Shown: in pieces, positions 7,736 to 16,475 of the stretch
Numbering within the stretch: position 1 is the first letter of the stretch
How the letters are laid out: each line of letters starts with the position of its first letter
Assembly: GCA_003058495.1 (NCBI GenBank)
Contig: QBVC01000006.1
Location: forward strand, 1-64,000
Reading direction: 5' to 3'
Source: a gamma proteobacterium symbiont of Ctena orbiculata
GTDB taxonomy: Bacteria > Pseudomonadota > Gammaproteobacteria > Chromatiales > Chromatiaceae
Length of the DNA: 64,000 nucleotides
Translations under genes and position numbers: made by a program
Notes under the pieces: generated by a model
Databases searched by the model: none
What the model was told of the DNA's origin: nothing
The model's input: only the letters and a program-made list of their open reading frames with translations

Positions 7736-8295
7736 AGCATCGGCTGATCGGTCTTTTTATTATGCTTGCGGCGCTGCTGAGCCTGGGCTGGTGGTTGAAC
7801 AGATGGACCCAGCCGGAAGAGGTCAGGCAGCCCAGCGTCAAGATCTCACCCGACGCCTATGCCGATGCCCTGGTCGTCGATAGCTATGATGCGGGTGGTA
7901 ACCTCAAACAGCGCTTGCAGTCAAAAGGGATGAAGTTTTTTGACAACACCGGGATCACCGAACTGCGACAACCCCGGTTATGGCACTACAATCAACAGGG
8001 ACCGCCCTGGCGGATGGAGGCGGATCGGGGGGTGATCAGGGGTGACCAGGAGATCGTCCATCTCCCGGGGCCGGTGGTAATCGATCGTCCCGGCGGCAAG
8101 GAAACGGCACCGCTCCATATCACCACCCAGGATTTGACCCTCCATTCCGACCGCTCGATGGCAACCACCGAGGGGCCGGTGCGCATCGAAAGCGATGCGC
8201 AGTGGGTAACTGCGGTCGGTATGCAGGCCTGGTTTCAACAGCCGATGCGGTTGAAGCTGTTGCATAAGGTGCGAGGCTATTATGAATTTCAATAA
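7732..8295 (+). CDS. lptC: LPS export protein LptC
   Basis: Bitopic inner-membrane component of the Lpt bridge, 187 aa. One N-terminal membrane segment (about residues 5-20) is followed by a periplasmic beta-jellyroll; KGMKFFDNTGITELRQPRLWHY and the EGPVRIES segment fit the family. The start is TTG, overlapping the kdsC stop as TTGA; the 3' end overlaps lptA by 14 nt. LptC sequences are divergent, so synteny contributes to the call. Confidence 0.9.
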   Translation: MKHRLIGLFIMLAALLSLGWWLNRWTQPEEVRQPSVKISPDAYADALVVDSYDAGGNLKQRLQSKGMKFFDNTGITELRQPRLWHYNQQGPPWRMEADRGVIRGDQEIVHLPGPVVIDRPGGKETAPLHITTQDLTLHSDRSMATTEGPVRIESDAQWVTAVGMQAWFQQPMRLKLLHKVRGYYEFQ

Positions 8296-8797
8296 AACCA
8301 CCGCCGGCCTGCTGGCTCTGCTGCTGTTGCTGGTCGTCCCGCTGCAGCTGCAGGCCCTCGAGGGCGACAGGGAGCAGCCGATGCACCTGGAGGCGGACAG
8401 CCTCTCCATCGATGAGGGATCCGGGGTGGTGCTGTACGAAGGCAACGTGGAGATCACCCAGGGCAGCCTGAAACTCTGGGCCGACCGCCTCTGGATCCAT
8501 CGCCGCGAGGGCAAAACGGAGAAGATTATCGGTGAGGGGGCGCCGGTCCGGTTTCGCCAGCTGCTGGACAAGCAGGGTGGCGAGGTTCGCGGCGAGGCGA
8601 TGCGCGTCGAGATCATCGTGGAGAGCGATGAGTTGCTGATGATCGACAATGCGCTTCTGGAACAGGGGGGCGACAGTTTTCGCAACGACCGGATTATCTA
8701 CAACCGCAGCAAGGCGATGGTCAGGGCCGGTACCAGCGCACAGGGCAAACAGCGGGTGCAGGTAGTGATAGAACCCAGGCAGCAGTCAGCGCCATGA
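8282..8797 (+). CDS. lptA: LPS transport periplasmic protein LptA
   Basis: Periplasmic bridge protein, 171 aa, with a Sec signal peptide ending near LQALEG (about residue 25). The OstA-like fold shows in [38 protein letters not shown]. It lies between lptC and lptB with overlaps on both sides (14 and 4 nt). Confidence 0.94.
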   Translation: MNFNKTTAGLLALLLLLVVPLQLQALEGDREQPMHLEADSLSIDEGSGVVLYEGNVEITQGSLKLWADRLWIHRREGKTEKIIGEGAPVRFRQLLDKQGGEVRGEAMRVEIIVESDELLMIDNALLEQGGDSFRNDRIIYNRSKAMVRAGTSAQGKQRVQVVIEPRQQSAP

Positions 8798-9519
8798 GCC
8801 GGCTGCAGGCCAAGGCGCTGCAAAAGCAGTACGGCAAGCGCAATGTGGTGGACGGCGTCTCGCTGAGCGTAAACAGCGGCGAGGTGGTCGGGCTGCTGGG
8901 GCCCAACGGCGCGGGAAAGACCACCAGTTTCTATATGATCGTCGGCCTGATCGAGGCGGACCGTGGCGAGATTCTCCTCGATGGCGAGGTGCTGACCGAC
9001 CAGGTGATGCACAAGCGGGCGCGCAGCGGCATCGGTTATCTGGCCCAGGAGCCCTCTGTATTCCGTCGCCTGACGGTGGAGCAGAATATTCTCGCGATCC
9101 TGGAGACGCGGGAGGAGCTGGATGCCGCCGGGGGGCGGGAGATCTGCGATCGCCTGCTGGCTGAACTCGGCATCGACCACTTGCGCGAGAGCCTGGCCAT
9201 GAGCCTGTCGGGGGGTGAGCGCAGGCGCCTGGAGATTGCCCGCGCCCTTTCGGTTCAACCCCGGTTTGTGCTCTTGGACGAGCCCTTCGCGGGGGTCGAT
9301 CCGCTTGCGGTCATCGACATCAAGAAGATCATTCAACACCTCAAGGCGCTGCAGATCGGTGTCTTGATCACGGATCACAATGTCAGGGAGACCCTGGATA
9401 TCTGCGACCGGGCCTATATCATCAACAGCGGCCGGGTATTGGCAGAAGGCACCACGGAGCAGATTCTGCACAACGAAGAGGTCAGAAACGTCTATCTGGG
9501 TGAGGATTTTTCGATGTAG
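8794..9519 (+). CDS. lptB: LPS export ABC transporter ATPase LptB
   Basis: Cytoplasmic ATPase that powers LptFG, 241 aa. Walker [11 protein letters not shown]-loop [17 protein letters not shown], signature [15 protein letters not shown], Walker [14 protein letters not shown] and switch His in [11 protein letters not shown] are all intact. ATGA overlap with lptA. LptF and LptG are not in the window, as usual. Confidence 0.97.
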   Translation: MSRLQAKALQKQYGKRNVVDGVSLSVNSGEVVGLLGPNGAGKTTSFYMIVGLIEADRGEILLDGEVLTDQVMHKRARSGIGYLAQEPSVFRRLTVEQNILAILETREELDAAGGREICDRLLAELGIDHLRESLAMSLSGGERRRLEIARALSVQPRFVLLDEPFAGVDPLAVIDIKKIIQHLKALQIGVLITDHNVRETLDICDRAYIINSGRVLAEGTTEQILHNEEVRNVYLGEDFSM

Positions 9520-9541
9520 CCGCAACCGGGTGGGTTGGTGG

Positions 9542-9565
9542 AATCCTTTTGGGTTTCAAAGGATT
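9542..9565 (+). terminator. Hairpin between lptB and rpoN
   Basis: AATCCTTT, 8-nt loop, AAAGGATT, followed by the T-rich GCGCCTTTATTT. It could act as a partial terminator that lowers rpoN transcription relative to lptB; the U-tract is broken so the call is tentative. Confidence 0.35.
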
Positions 9566-9714
9566 GCGCCTTTATTTCCGGCAACGGAAGACGTTTGTGC
9601 CAGGCGATCGGCCTGCCGGTCAGGAAGAAAAATTTTTACCTCGGCTGCCATTTTTAGCTAGAATGAAGTTAAAGACATACAAATAGCATACCAGGTCCAA
9701 AGATATCATCTGCT

Positions 9715-11187
9715 ATGAAGCAGGCGCTGCAACTCCGACTCGGACAACATCTCACCATGACACCCCAGCTGCAGCAGGCAATACGCCTGTTACAGCTCTC
9801 CGCGCTCGACCTCACTCAAGAGGTTCAGGAGGTGATCGAGACCAATCCGATGCTCGAGGTGGAGGAGGAGTTCGGTCAGCAGGCGACGCCGGCGAACGGG
9901 GAGGCCTCCGACGGCGGGGCGACGGATCAGGATGGCAACAGCAACGATCCCAACAACGAGCGGGAGATCCAGACCGACGCACCGCAAGCGACCGAGGATC
10001 TGCCGGTCGACAGCGAATGGAGCGATGTCTACGACAGCTACCAGCCCGGTCCGGTCGGCGGCGATGCGAGTGACCACGACTACATGGTGCAGAACAGCAG
10101 CGCCACCACCCTCCACGACCATCTGCTGTGGCAGATGAATCTCACCCCCTTCTCGCCCCAGGATATGGTCATCGCCACGACCATCATCGACAGCATAAAC
10201 GAGGACGGTTATTTCACCGGCGATCTCGAGGAGGTGCTGCAATCACTCAACGATGAAGAGGCGACCATCGAGGATATAAAGGCGGTGCTGCATCGGATCC
10301 AGGCCTTCGATCCGCCCGGTGTCGGGGCTCAGGGCCCCCAGGACTGCCTGCTTATCCAGCTGCGTCAACTGCCCGAATCGACACCCGATCTGCCGCTCGC
10401 GGTCAGGCTCTGCAAGGACTATTTCAATCTGCTGACGGCGCAGGATCAGAATCAGATCATGCGCCGTATGAAGATCGATCAGAACGAGCTGATGGCGGTG
10501 ATGCAGCTGATACGCACCCTCAATCCCCACCCCGGCACGCTGATTGCCAGCAGCGAGCCTGAATATGTGATTCCCGACGTCTTCGTGAGCAAGCGCAACG
10601 GCCGCTGGGTGGTTGAGCTCAACGGCGAGGTGACACCCAAACTGCGGGTCAACAGCGGTTACGCGAATCTGATCAGGCGTGCGGACCAGAGTGAGGACAA
10701 CACCTTCCTGAAGAACCATCTCCAGGAGGCGCGCTGGTTCATCAAGAGCCTGATGAGCCGAAACGAGACTATTTTACGCGTGGCGAGTAAAATCGTAGAG
10801 TACCAACGGGGTTTTTTCGAGCATGGCGAGGAGGCGATGAAGCCTCTGGTGTTGCGGGATATCGCCGAGGCGCTGGATATGCATGAGTCGACCATCTCCC
10901 GGGTGACAACCCAGAAATATATGCATACCCCCAGGGGGACGCTGGAGTTCAAATACTTCTTCTCCAGCCATGTCAGTACCAGTGCGGGTGGCGAATGCTC
11001 GTCCACCGCCATTCGAGCGCTGATTAAAAAATTGATCGCCGCTGAGATTCCAAACAAGCCTCTCAGTGACAACAAGATTGCCGCCCTCTTGTCCGATCAG
11101 GGGATCGAAGTCGCCCGGCGGACAGTGGCAAAGTACCGTGAGTCGATGGGTATTCCACCATCGAATGAGCGAAAACGTCTGATATAG
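9715..11187 (+). CDS. rpoN: RNA polymerase sigma-54 factor
   Basis: 490 aa. The Gln/Leu-rich activator-interacting region opens the protein (LRLGQHLTMTPQLQQAIRLLQLSALDL), a long acidic region II follows (about residues 58-120), then the core-binding and DNA-binding parts. The RpoN box ARRTVAKYRE is at residues 467-476. The 195-bp leader holds AT-rich sequence and probably its own promoter. It precedes hpf and ptsN in the classical rpoN order. Confidence 0.97.
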   Translation: MKQALQLRLGQHLTMTPQLQQAIRLLQLSALDLTQEVQEVIETNPMLEVEEEFGQQATPANGEASDGGATDQDGNSNDPNNEREIQTDAPQATEDLPVDSEWSDVYDSYQPGPVGGDASDHDYMVQNSSATTLHDHLLWQMNLTPFSPQDMVIATTIIDSINEDGYFTGDLEEVLQSLNDEEATIEDIKAVLHRIQAFDPPGVGAQGPQDCLLIQLRQLPESTPDLPLAVRLCKDYFNLLTAQDQNQIMRRMKIDQNELMAVMQLIRTLNPHPGTLIASSEPEYVIPDVFVSKRNGRWVVELNGEVTPKLRVNSGYANLIRRADQSEDNTFLKNHLQEARWFIKSLMSRNETILRVASKIVEYQRGFFEHGEEAMKPLVLRDIAEALDMHESTISRVTTQKYMHTPRGTLEFKYFFSSHVSTSAGGECSSTAIRALIKKLIAAEIPNKPLSDNKIAALLSDQGIEVARRTVAKYRESMGIPPSNERKRLI

Positions 11188-11359
11188 GAGTTGACTGCGC
11201 GCCGCTTCGCAGGTTGTCTGACAGCTATCCCTTTGCGGATGCAAGCATGCACGAGGCATAGCAGGATAGCTGGACAGCAGATACTGAATCTGTCGATCGT
11301 CGCCATTTAATGATGTCAGGCAGGGTGATGGGTAACCTCATCTAAGATAGGAGAAAATT

Positions 11360-11680
11360 ATGCAAATTAGCGTGACCGGTCATCATGTGGATGTAACCAA
11401 TGCCTTAAAGAGCTATGTCGATAGCAAGTTTGAGCGCCTGGAGCGCCATTTCGATAACGTGATCAATGTTCACGTTATCCTCAGCGTGGAGAAGATGAGG
11501 CAGAAGGCAGAAGCCACAATGCAAGTGAACGGTGCGAGCGTATACGCGGACTCTGTACAGGAGGATATGTATGCAGCTATCGATCTCCTTACCGACAGGC
11601 TCGACAGGCAAGTGATAAAGCACAAGGAGAAGATGAAAAGTCACCGCGCCGGAAGCGGCGTGAAATATGCGTCAGAGTAG
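11360..11680 (+). CDS. hpf: Ribosome hibernation promoting factor, short form
   Basis: 106 aa, the short HPF class that forms 100S ribosome dimers together with RMF. It begins MQISVTGHHVDVTNALKSYV and contains LDRQVIKHKEK, as in the family; there is no C-terminal dimerisation extension of long HPF. A good AGGAGA site precedes the ATG. The upstream 172-bp spacer has a 9-bp inverted repeat (CAGCTATCC at 11222-11230, complement at 11264-11272). Confidence 0.95.
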   Translation: MQISVTGHHVDVTNALKSYVDSKFERLERHFDNVINVHVILSVEKMRQKAEATMQVNGASVYADSVQEDMYAAIDLLTDRLDRQVIKHKEKMKSHRAGSGVKYASE

Positions 11681-11709
11681 TAAAAACTGATTGAACTGGC
11701 GAGGTCTCC

Positions 11710-12177
11710 ATGTTCCCAGACGGATATCTTGTGGAAGAACGGATCGGTTGCAACGTGGAGGCAGCCAGTAAGAAACGTGTTTTGGAACAGCTCGGCCAGC
11801 GCCTGGCCGATGCTGTTCCCGATCTCAATCAAGATTTGGTTTTTGATGCGCTCCTTGAGCGCGAACGGTTGGGCAGCACCGGCCTGGGCAAGGGAATCGC
11901 CCTGCCGCATGCCCGCATGCCGCAAATCTCCGAGGCCCTCGCGGCGTTCATCCAGCTGCCCGAGGGAATCGACTTCGATGCCATCGATAATCAACCGGTT
12001 GATCTCGCCTTTGCCATGCTGGTACCTGAAGAGGCAACCGACGAGCATCTGCAGCTCTTGGCCAAGCTGGCGCAGATGTTCGATGATCAGGCGTTCTGCG
12101 CCACCCTGAGAGAGGCGACGACCGCACACGACCTCTATCAACTGATTCAGCAACGGGAAGCTATAATCTCAGCTTAA
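11710..12177 (+). CDS. ptsN: Nitrogen-regulatory PTS EIIA (EIIA-Ntr)
   Basis: 155 aa, PTS fructose/nitrogen EIIA fold. The phosphorylated histidine is His67 in GIALPHARMP. It links PTS phosphorylation to nitrogen and potassium control in related bacteria. The stop codon shares one base with the hprK start (TAATG), so the two are tightly coupled. Confidence 0.95.
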   Translation: MFPDGYLVEERIGCNVEAASKKRVLEQLGQRLADAVPDLNQDLVFDALLERERLGSTGLGKGIALPHARMPQISEALAAFIQLPEGIDFDAIDNQPVDLAFAMLVPEEATDEHLQLLAKLAQMFDDQAFCATLREATTAHDLYQLIQQREAIISA

Positions 12178-13115
12178 TGAAGCCAATCTACACCATTCGG
12201 GATCTCTATGAGGAGCTGGCCACCGAGCTTTCCCTGAGCTGGAATGGTGAAGGGGGGGGCGCGGAGATCTTTCTCGATGTCGAGTCACAGCACGGAAAGC
12301 AACCCGCCGGCCCCCTCAATCTGGTCCGACCCAATCAGATACAGGTGATCGGGCCGCCGGAAAGGGAACATCTGCTGAATGAAGAAAAGGATGTCTACCA
12401 TGAATATCTGCAGAGACTGTTCAACGCCTCCCCTGCCGCACTTATATTCACCGACGGTTTGAAGCCGCTTGAGGAATGCGAGGAGCAGGCAATGGATAGG
12501 GATATCGCGCTTTTCTACACACCTCAGCCCGACAGCCAGATAATACACCGTCTGCTGGAGCGCTTCAGTCAGCCGGCGGGGGAAAAACTGTTGGTGCACG
12601 GCGTCTACATGGAGGTCCTGGGCAGGGGGGTGTTGCTCAGCGGCGACCCGGCGATCGGCAAAAGCGAACTCGCGCTGGCGCTGATATCGCGAGGCCATTG
12701 CCTGATCGCGGATGACGCCACAGAGATCTATAAATCGGCCAGCAATACCCTCATCGGCCGCTGTCCGAAGGTGCTGCAGGACTTTCTTGAAGTACGCGGA
12801 CTGGGGATGATCAATATCCGCGCAATGTTCGGCAACAGTGCCATTAAACCCAACAAAGAGTTGCATCTGATCATTGACCTGCTGCATTTCGACGACCAGA
12901 AGCTGCACGACATGGACCGTCTCGAAGGCTGCCATTCGAGACGCACCATGCTGGGCGTCGAGATACCTCAGACCAGCCTGCCGGTGGCTGCAGGTCGCAA
13001 TCTGGCCATTCTCGTGGAAACCGCAGTGCGCCAGCATATGCTGATGCTCGACGGCTATAATGCGACTCAGGATTTCATCGATCGTCAACAGATCTATATC
13101 GAACAGGATCAATAA
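12177..13115 (+). CDS. hprK: HPr kinase/phosphorylase
   Basis: 312 aa, full length for HprK/P. The P-loop GDPAIGKS (residues 156-163) follows the HGVYMEVLGRGVLLS strand, and EVRGLGMINIRAMFG is the phosphorylase signature. It phosphorylates and dephosphorylates Ser46 of HPr; the HPr encoded four genes on keeps that serine. HprK is absent from enterics but found in the rpoN cluster of several other proteobacteria. Confidence 0.95.
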   Translation: MKPIYTIRDLYEELATELSLSWNGEGGGAEIFLDVESQHGKQPAGPLNLVRPNQIQVIGPPEREHLLNEEKDVYHEYLQRLFNASPAALIFTDGLKPLEECEEQAMDRDIALFYTPQPDSQIIHRLLERFSQPAGEKLLVHGVYMEVLGRGVLLSGDPAIGKSELALALISRGHCLIADDATEIYKSASNTLIGRCPKVLQDFLEVRGLGMINIRAMFGNSAIKPNKELHLIIDLLHFDDQKLHDMDRLEGCHSRRTMLGVEIPQTSLPVAAGRNLAILVETAVRQHMLMLDGYNATQDFIDRQQIYIEQDQ

Positions 13116-13132
13116 CAGTAACAGACTCGAAT

Positions 13133-13999
13133 ATGTCCGAGTGGATAAAACTGCAAATCGTCAGCGGCTTGTCTGGGTCGGGCAAGACCATAGCGTTGCA
13201 CACGCTGGAGGATATGGGCTACTACTGTATCGACAACCTGCCGATATCGCTGTTGATCTCGGTGGCCGATCATCTGATCGGTGAACCGGAGGCGATATTC
13301 AGCAAGACCGCCGTGGGCATCGATGCCCGCAGCCAGCCGAGCCAGATATCCACGCTGCCCAATATGGTGGATGATATACGCCGCCGCGGACTCGACTGCA
13401 AGGTGCTGTTTCTCGATACCATGGCGGAAACGCTGATCAAGCGTTTCAGCGAAACCCGGCGCAAGCATCCGCTGACCAACGAGCAGCGTTCGCTCCCCGA
13501 GGCGATCCGCTATGAACGCGAGCTGTTGGCGCCGGTGATCGAGGCGGCGGACCTGCGTATCGATACCACCCATACCAACCTCCATGAATTGCGCGATATG
13601 GTACGCCACCGCATCGGCGGTGAAGAGGGCAGGGTCTCGATCCTGTTCGAGTCCTTTGGATTCAAGCACGGGCTGCCGCAGGATGTGGACTTTGTATTCG
13701 ACGCCCGCTGCCTGCCGAATCCCTACTGGCAGGAGGAACTCCGTGCCTTCAATGGCATGGAGGCCCCGGTGGCGGACTACCTCGCCTCCCATTCCGAGGT
13801 GACCGGTATGCTTTCCGACATGATCGATTTTCTCGCCCGTTGGATACCGGCTTTCGAGGCGGATGGACGCAGCTATCTCACCATTGCGGTGGGATGTACC
13901 GGGGGCCAGCACCGCTCGGTCTTCTTGGTCGAACGGCTGGCGCGACACTTCGCGCAAGCGGGATTGGATGTCATGAGCCGTCATCGGGAGTTGTCGTGA
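13133..13999 (+). CDS. rapZ: RNase adapter protein RapZ
   Basis: 288 aa. The N-terminal P-loop GLSGSGKT (residues 12-19) is followed by ALHTLEDMGYYCIDNLP; the C-terminal RNA-binding domain ends with TIAVGCTGGQHRSVFLVERLA. In enterics it delivers GlmZ small RNA to RNase E; whether a GlmZ-like RNA exists here cannot be told. The stop overlaps the next GTG start (GTGA). Confidence 0.95.
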   Translation: MSEWIKLQIVSGLSGSGKTIALHTLEDMGYYCIDNLPISLLISVADHLIGEPEAIFSKTAVGIDARSQPSQISTLPNMVDDIRRRGLDCKVLFLDTMAETLIKRFSETRRKHPLTNEQRSLPEAIRYERELLAPVIEAADLRIDTTHTNLHELRDMVRHRIGGEEGRVSILFESFGFKHGLPQDVDFVFDARCLPNPYWQEELRAFNGMEAPVADYLASHSEVTGMLSDMIDFLARWIPAFEADGRSYLTIAVGCTGGQHRSVFLVERLARHFAQAGLDVMSRHRELS

Positions 14000-14397
14000 C
14001 CATCGGGCTGCTGCTGATCACCCACAGCAGGATCGGTGAGGCGATATTGGAGACCGCGGGTAAAATGCTTGAGGGTGCGCCGCTGGCGGTGGAGACCCTT
14101 CCCGTTGGCATAGACAGCAATCCGGAACAACTCCTGGCGAAGGCCGGCGAGCTGATCAACCGGCTTGACCAGGGGCACGGGGTGCTGGTGTTTACCGATA
14201 TGTACGGTTCCACGCCCAGCAACATTGCCTACAGTCTGGCGGAACAGGGTCGGGTGAACGTGATTTCGGGGATCAATCTGCCGATGCTGATACGCACCCT
14301 CAACTATCAGACCATGGATCTCGATGCCTTGACCGAAAAGGCGCTGAGCGGCGGTAAAGAGGGAATAATCTGTTGTGAAAACCTTAACAAACAGTAG
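13996..14397 (+). CDS. PTS EIIA, mannose type
   Basis: 133 aa starting at GTG 13996 in a GTGA overlap with rapZ; longer in-frame extensions run inside rapZ and are not credible. ITHSRIGEAIL carries the phosphorylated His near residue 10, as in EIIA-Man; TDMYGSTPSNIA is the second signature. No EIIB, EIIC or EIID gene follows, so it probably acts as a regulatory phosphoacceptor rather than in sugar import. Confidence 0.92.
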   Translation: MTIGLLLITHSRIGEAILETAGKMLEGAPLAVETLPVGIDSNPEQLLAKAGELINRLDQGHGVLVFTDMYGSTPSNIAYSLAEQGRVNVISGINLPMLIRTLNYQTMDLDALTEKALSGGKEGIICCENLNKQ

Positions 14398-14402
14398 AGC
14401 CG

Positions 14403-14672
14403 ATGTTGGATAAAGAGGTAGAAATCATTAATAAACTTGGACTGCACGCCCGTGCCGCGGCGAAGCTCGTGAGTTGTGCCAACAGCTTCGCCAGCGCGGT
14501 CTATCTGAACCGCAACGGCCAGCGGGTGAACGGCAAGAGCATCATGGGGGTTATGATGCTGGCGGCGAATCAAGGATCCACCCTGACCCTGGAGATCGAC
14601 GGCAGTGACGAGCAGGAGGCCATGCAGGCATTGACTTCGCTGATCAACGAGCGATTCGGAGAAGAACAGTGA
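14403..14672 (+). CDS. HPr family phosphocarrier protein
   Basis: 89 aa. His15 in GLHARAAAKLV is the EI-phosphorylated residue and Ser46 in GKSIMGVMML is the HprK target. It starts 5 nt after the EIIA gene and overlaps EI by 4 nt. NPr/PtsO naming would be defensible, but retention of the Ser46 context beside HprK argues for a kinase-regulated HPr. Confidence 0.94.
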   Translation: MLDKEVEIINKLGLHARAAAKLVSCANSFASAVYLNRNGQRVNGKSIMGVMMLAANQGSTLTLEIDGSDEQEAMQALTSLINERFGEEQ

Positions 14673-16402
14673 CGCTTTCATGTCAGGGCATAGGTATCAA
14701 CACGTCGCGGGAGGTCGCCATCGGCGAGGTCTACCTGTTGCAACATGGCATACCGGAGGTGACCCATCGTGAAATTACCGAGGATTTGATTCAGAGCGAG
14801 ATCGAGCGCTTCGAGAATGCCCTGCATACCACCACCAACCACCTTCGCCTGGTGCGTGAACAGATACCGACCAACACCGCATTGGATATCAGTGAGTTTA
14901 TCGATACCCATCTGTTGATGCTGGAAGACTATGCCATCAGTCAGGCGACGATCAACCTTATCAAGGAGAATCTCTACAGCGCCGAGTGGGCCTTGCAGGT
15001 GCGCAGGGATGAACTGGTCAGGGTCTTCGACGAGATGGACGATCCCTACCTGAGAACCCGCAAGGATGACGTCGATCATGTGGTGGGCCAGGTGCAGTTT
15101 GTGCTTGCTGGCGGTCAACCGCAGCAACAGGTGGACCTCAAGGGCCGTGTCGTGGTGGCCAAGGATCTGACCCCCGCCGAGACCATCATGATGAAGAACC
15201 AGGGCGTCGTCGCCTTCGTCACCGAGTTCGGCGGACCGCTTTCCCATACCGCGATTCTCGCCCGCAGTCTGGGTATTCCCGCGGTGGTCGGTATTCATCA
15301 GGCCACCACCCTGTTTCGGCAGGGCGAGCAGTTGGTGGTCGACGGCGCCCAGGGCGTTGTGCTTGCCGATCCCACGGAGCGTATCCTTGCCTACTATCGC
15401 CAGCGCATGGAGAACAGGCGTCTCAGAGAGGAGGAGCTGCGCCGCAGGGTCGATCTGCCGGCGTTCACCACCGATGGCGAGCAGATTTTCCTGCATGCCA
15501 ATATCGAGTTGCCGGAGGATATCGAGACCACCCTCAACAACCGCGCGGACGGAGTGGGCCTGTTCCGCACCGAGTTTCTCTTCATGAACCGCCCCAACCT
15601 GCCGTCGGAAGAGGAGCAGCTGGAGGCCTATCGCAATGCGGTAAGCGGCCTGGGCGGTATCCCGCTGACGATCCGCACCCTCGACCTGGGTATGGACAAG
15701 ACCACCGGGAACATTTTCGACTCCGGTTGCATGCCGGCGATCAATCCCGCCCTTGGCCTGCGTGCGATCCGGCTCTGCCTGAAGGAGCCGGAGCTGTTTC
15801 TGCCTCAATTGAGGGCGATCCTGCGCGCATCCACCGAGGGACCGGTAAGGCTGATGCTGCCAATGCTTTCCGGGATCCAGGAGTTGAAGCAGGCGCTGCA
15901 GATGATCGAAAGGACCAAGGAGGAGCTGCGCAAGGCCGGGATAGCCTTCGATGCCAATATTCCAGTTGGCGGGATGATCGAGGTGCCCGCGGCCGCCCTT
16001 GCGGCCGACAGCTTCGCCCGCCACCTCGACTTTCTCTCCATCGGCACCAACGACCTGATTCAGTACACCCTGGCGGTCGACCGCATGGACGAGGAGGTCA
16101 ACTTTCTCTTCGATCCGCTCCACCCATCCGTGCTCTATCTGATCCAGCGCACCATCGATGCGGCAAACCGGGCGGGTATTCCGGTCAGCATGTGCGGTGA
16201 GATGGCGGGAGAGCCCCGCTATGCCCGGCTATTGATCGGAATGGGACTGCGCGAGTTGAGTATGCAGCCCAGCGCCCTGCTGGAAGCCCGGGAGCTGGTG
16301 AGGCAGTCCACGCTCTCTCTGCTGAAACAGCGTACCGCTGAGTTCTTCGGGCAGCTCGAGGCGAGCGGCGAGAGCAGTCACTTCGACGCCCTCTTCGATT
16401 GA
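14669..16402 (+). CDS. ptsI: PTS enzyme I (PEP-protein phosphotransferase)
   Basis: 577 aa, normal length for EI and without the GAF domain of EI-Ntr (PtsP). The active histidine is His193 in GGPLSHTAILARSLGIPAVVG. The PEP-binding barrel has GVGLFRTEFLFM, SIGTNDLIQYTLAVDR and SMCGEMAGEP with the catalytic Cys. GTG start in a GTGA overlap with HPr. It ends the long plus-strand block. Confidence 0.96.
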   Translation: MTLSCQGIGINTSREVAIGEVYLLQHGIPEVTHREITEDLIQSEIERFENALHTTTNHLRLVREQIPTNTALDISEFIDTHLLMLEDYAISQATINLIKENLYSAEWALQVRRDELVRVFDEMDDPYLRTRKDDVDHVVGQVQFVLAGGQPQQQVDLKGRVVVAKDLTPAETIMMKNQGVVAFVTEFGGPLSHTAILARSLGIPAVVGIHQATTLFRQGEQLVVDGAQGVVLADPTERILAYYRQRMENRRLREEELRRRVDLPAFTTDGEQIFLHANIELPEDIETTLNNRADGVGLFRTEFLFMNRPNLPSEEEQLEAYRNAVSGLGGIPLTIRTLDLGMDKTTGNIFDSGCMPAINPALGLRAIRLCLKEPELFLPQLRAILRASTEGPVRLMLPMLSGIQELKQALQMIERTKEELRKAGIAFDANIPVGGMIEVPAAALAADSFARHLDFLSIGTNDLIQYTLAVDRMDEEVNFLFDPLHPSVLYLIQRTIDAANRAGIPVSMCGEMAGEPRYARLLIGMGLRELSMQPSALLEARELVRQSTLSLLKQRTAEFFGQLEASGESSHFDALFD

Positions 16403-16475
16403 CGGCCAGCCGGGGTTGGGCCCTGCCGTCCAGGCCGCGGCCCTGATCCGTTTCACCGGCGTCGCCGAGCCTGCC

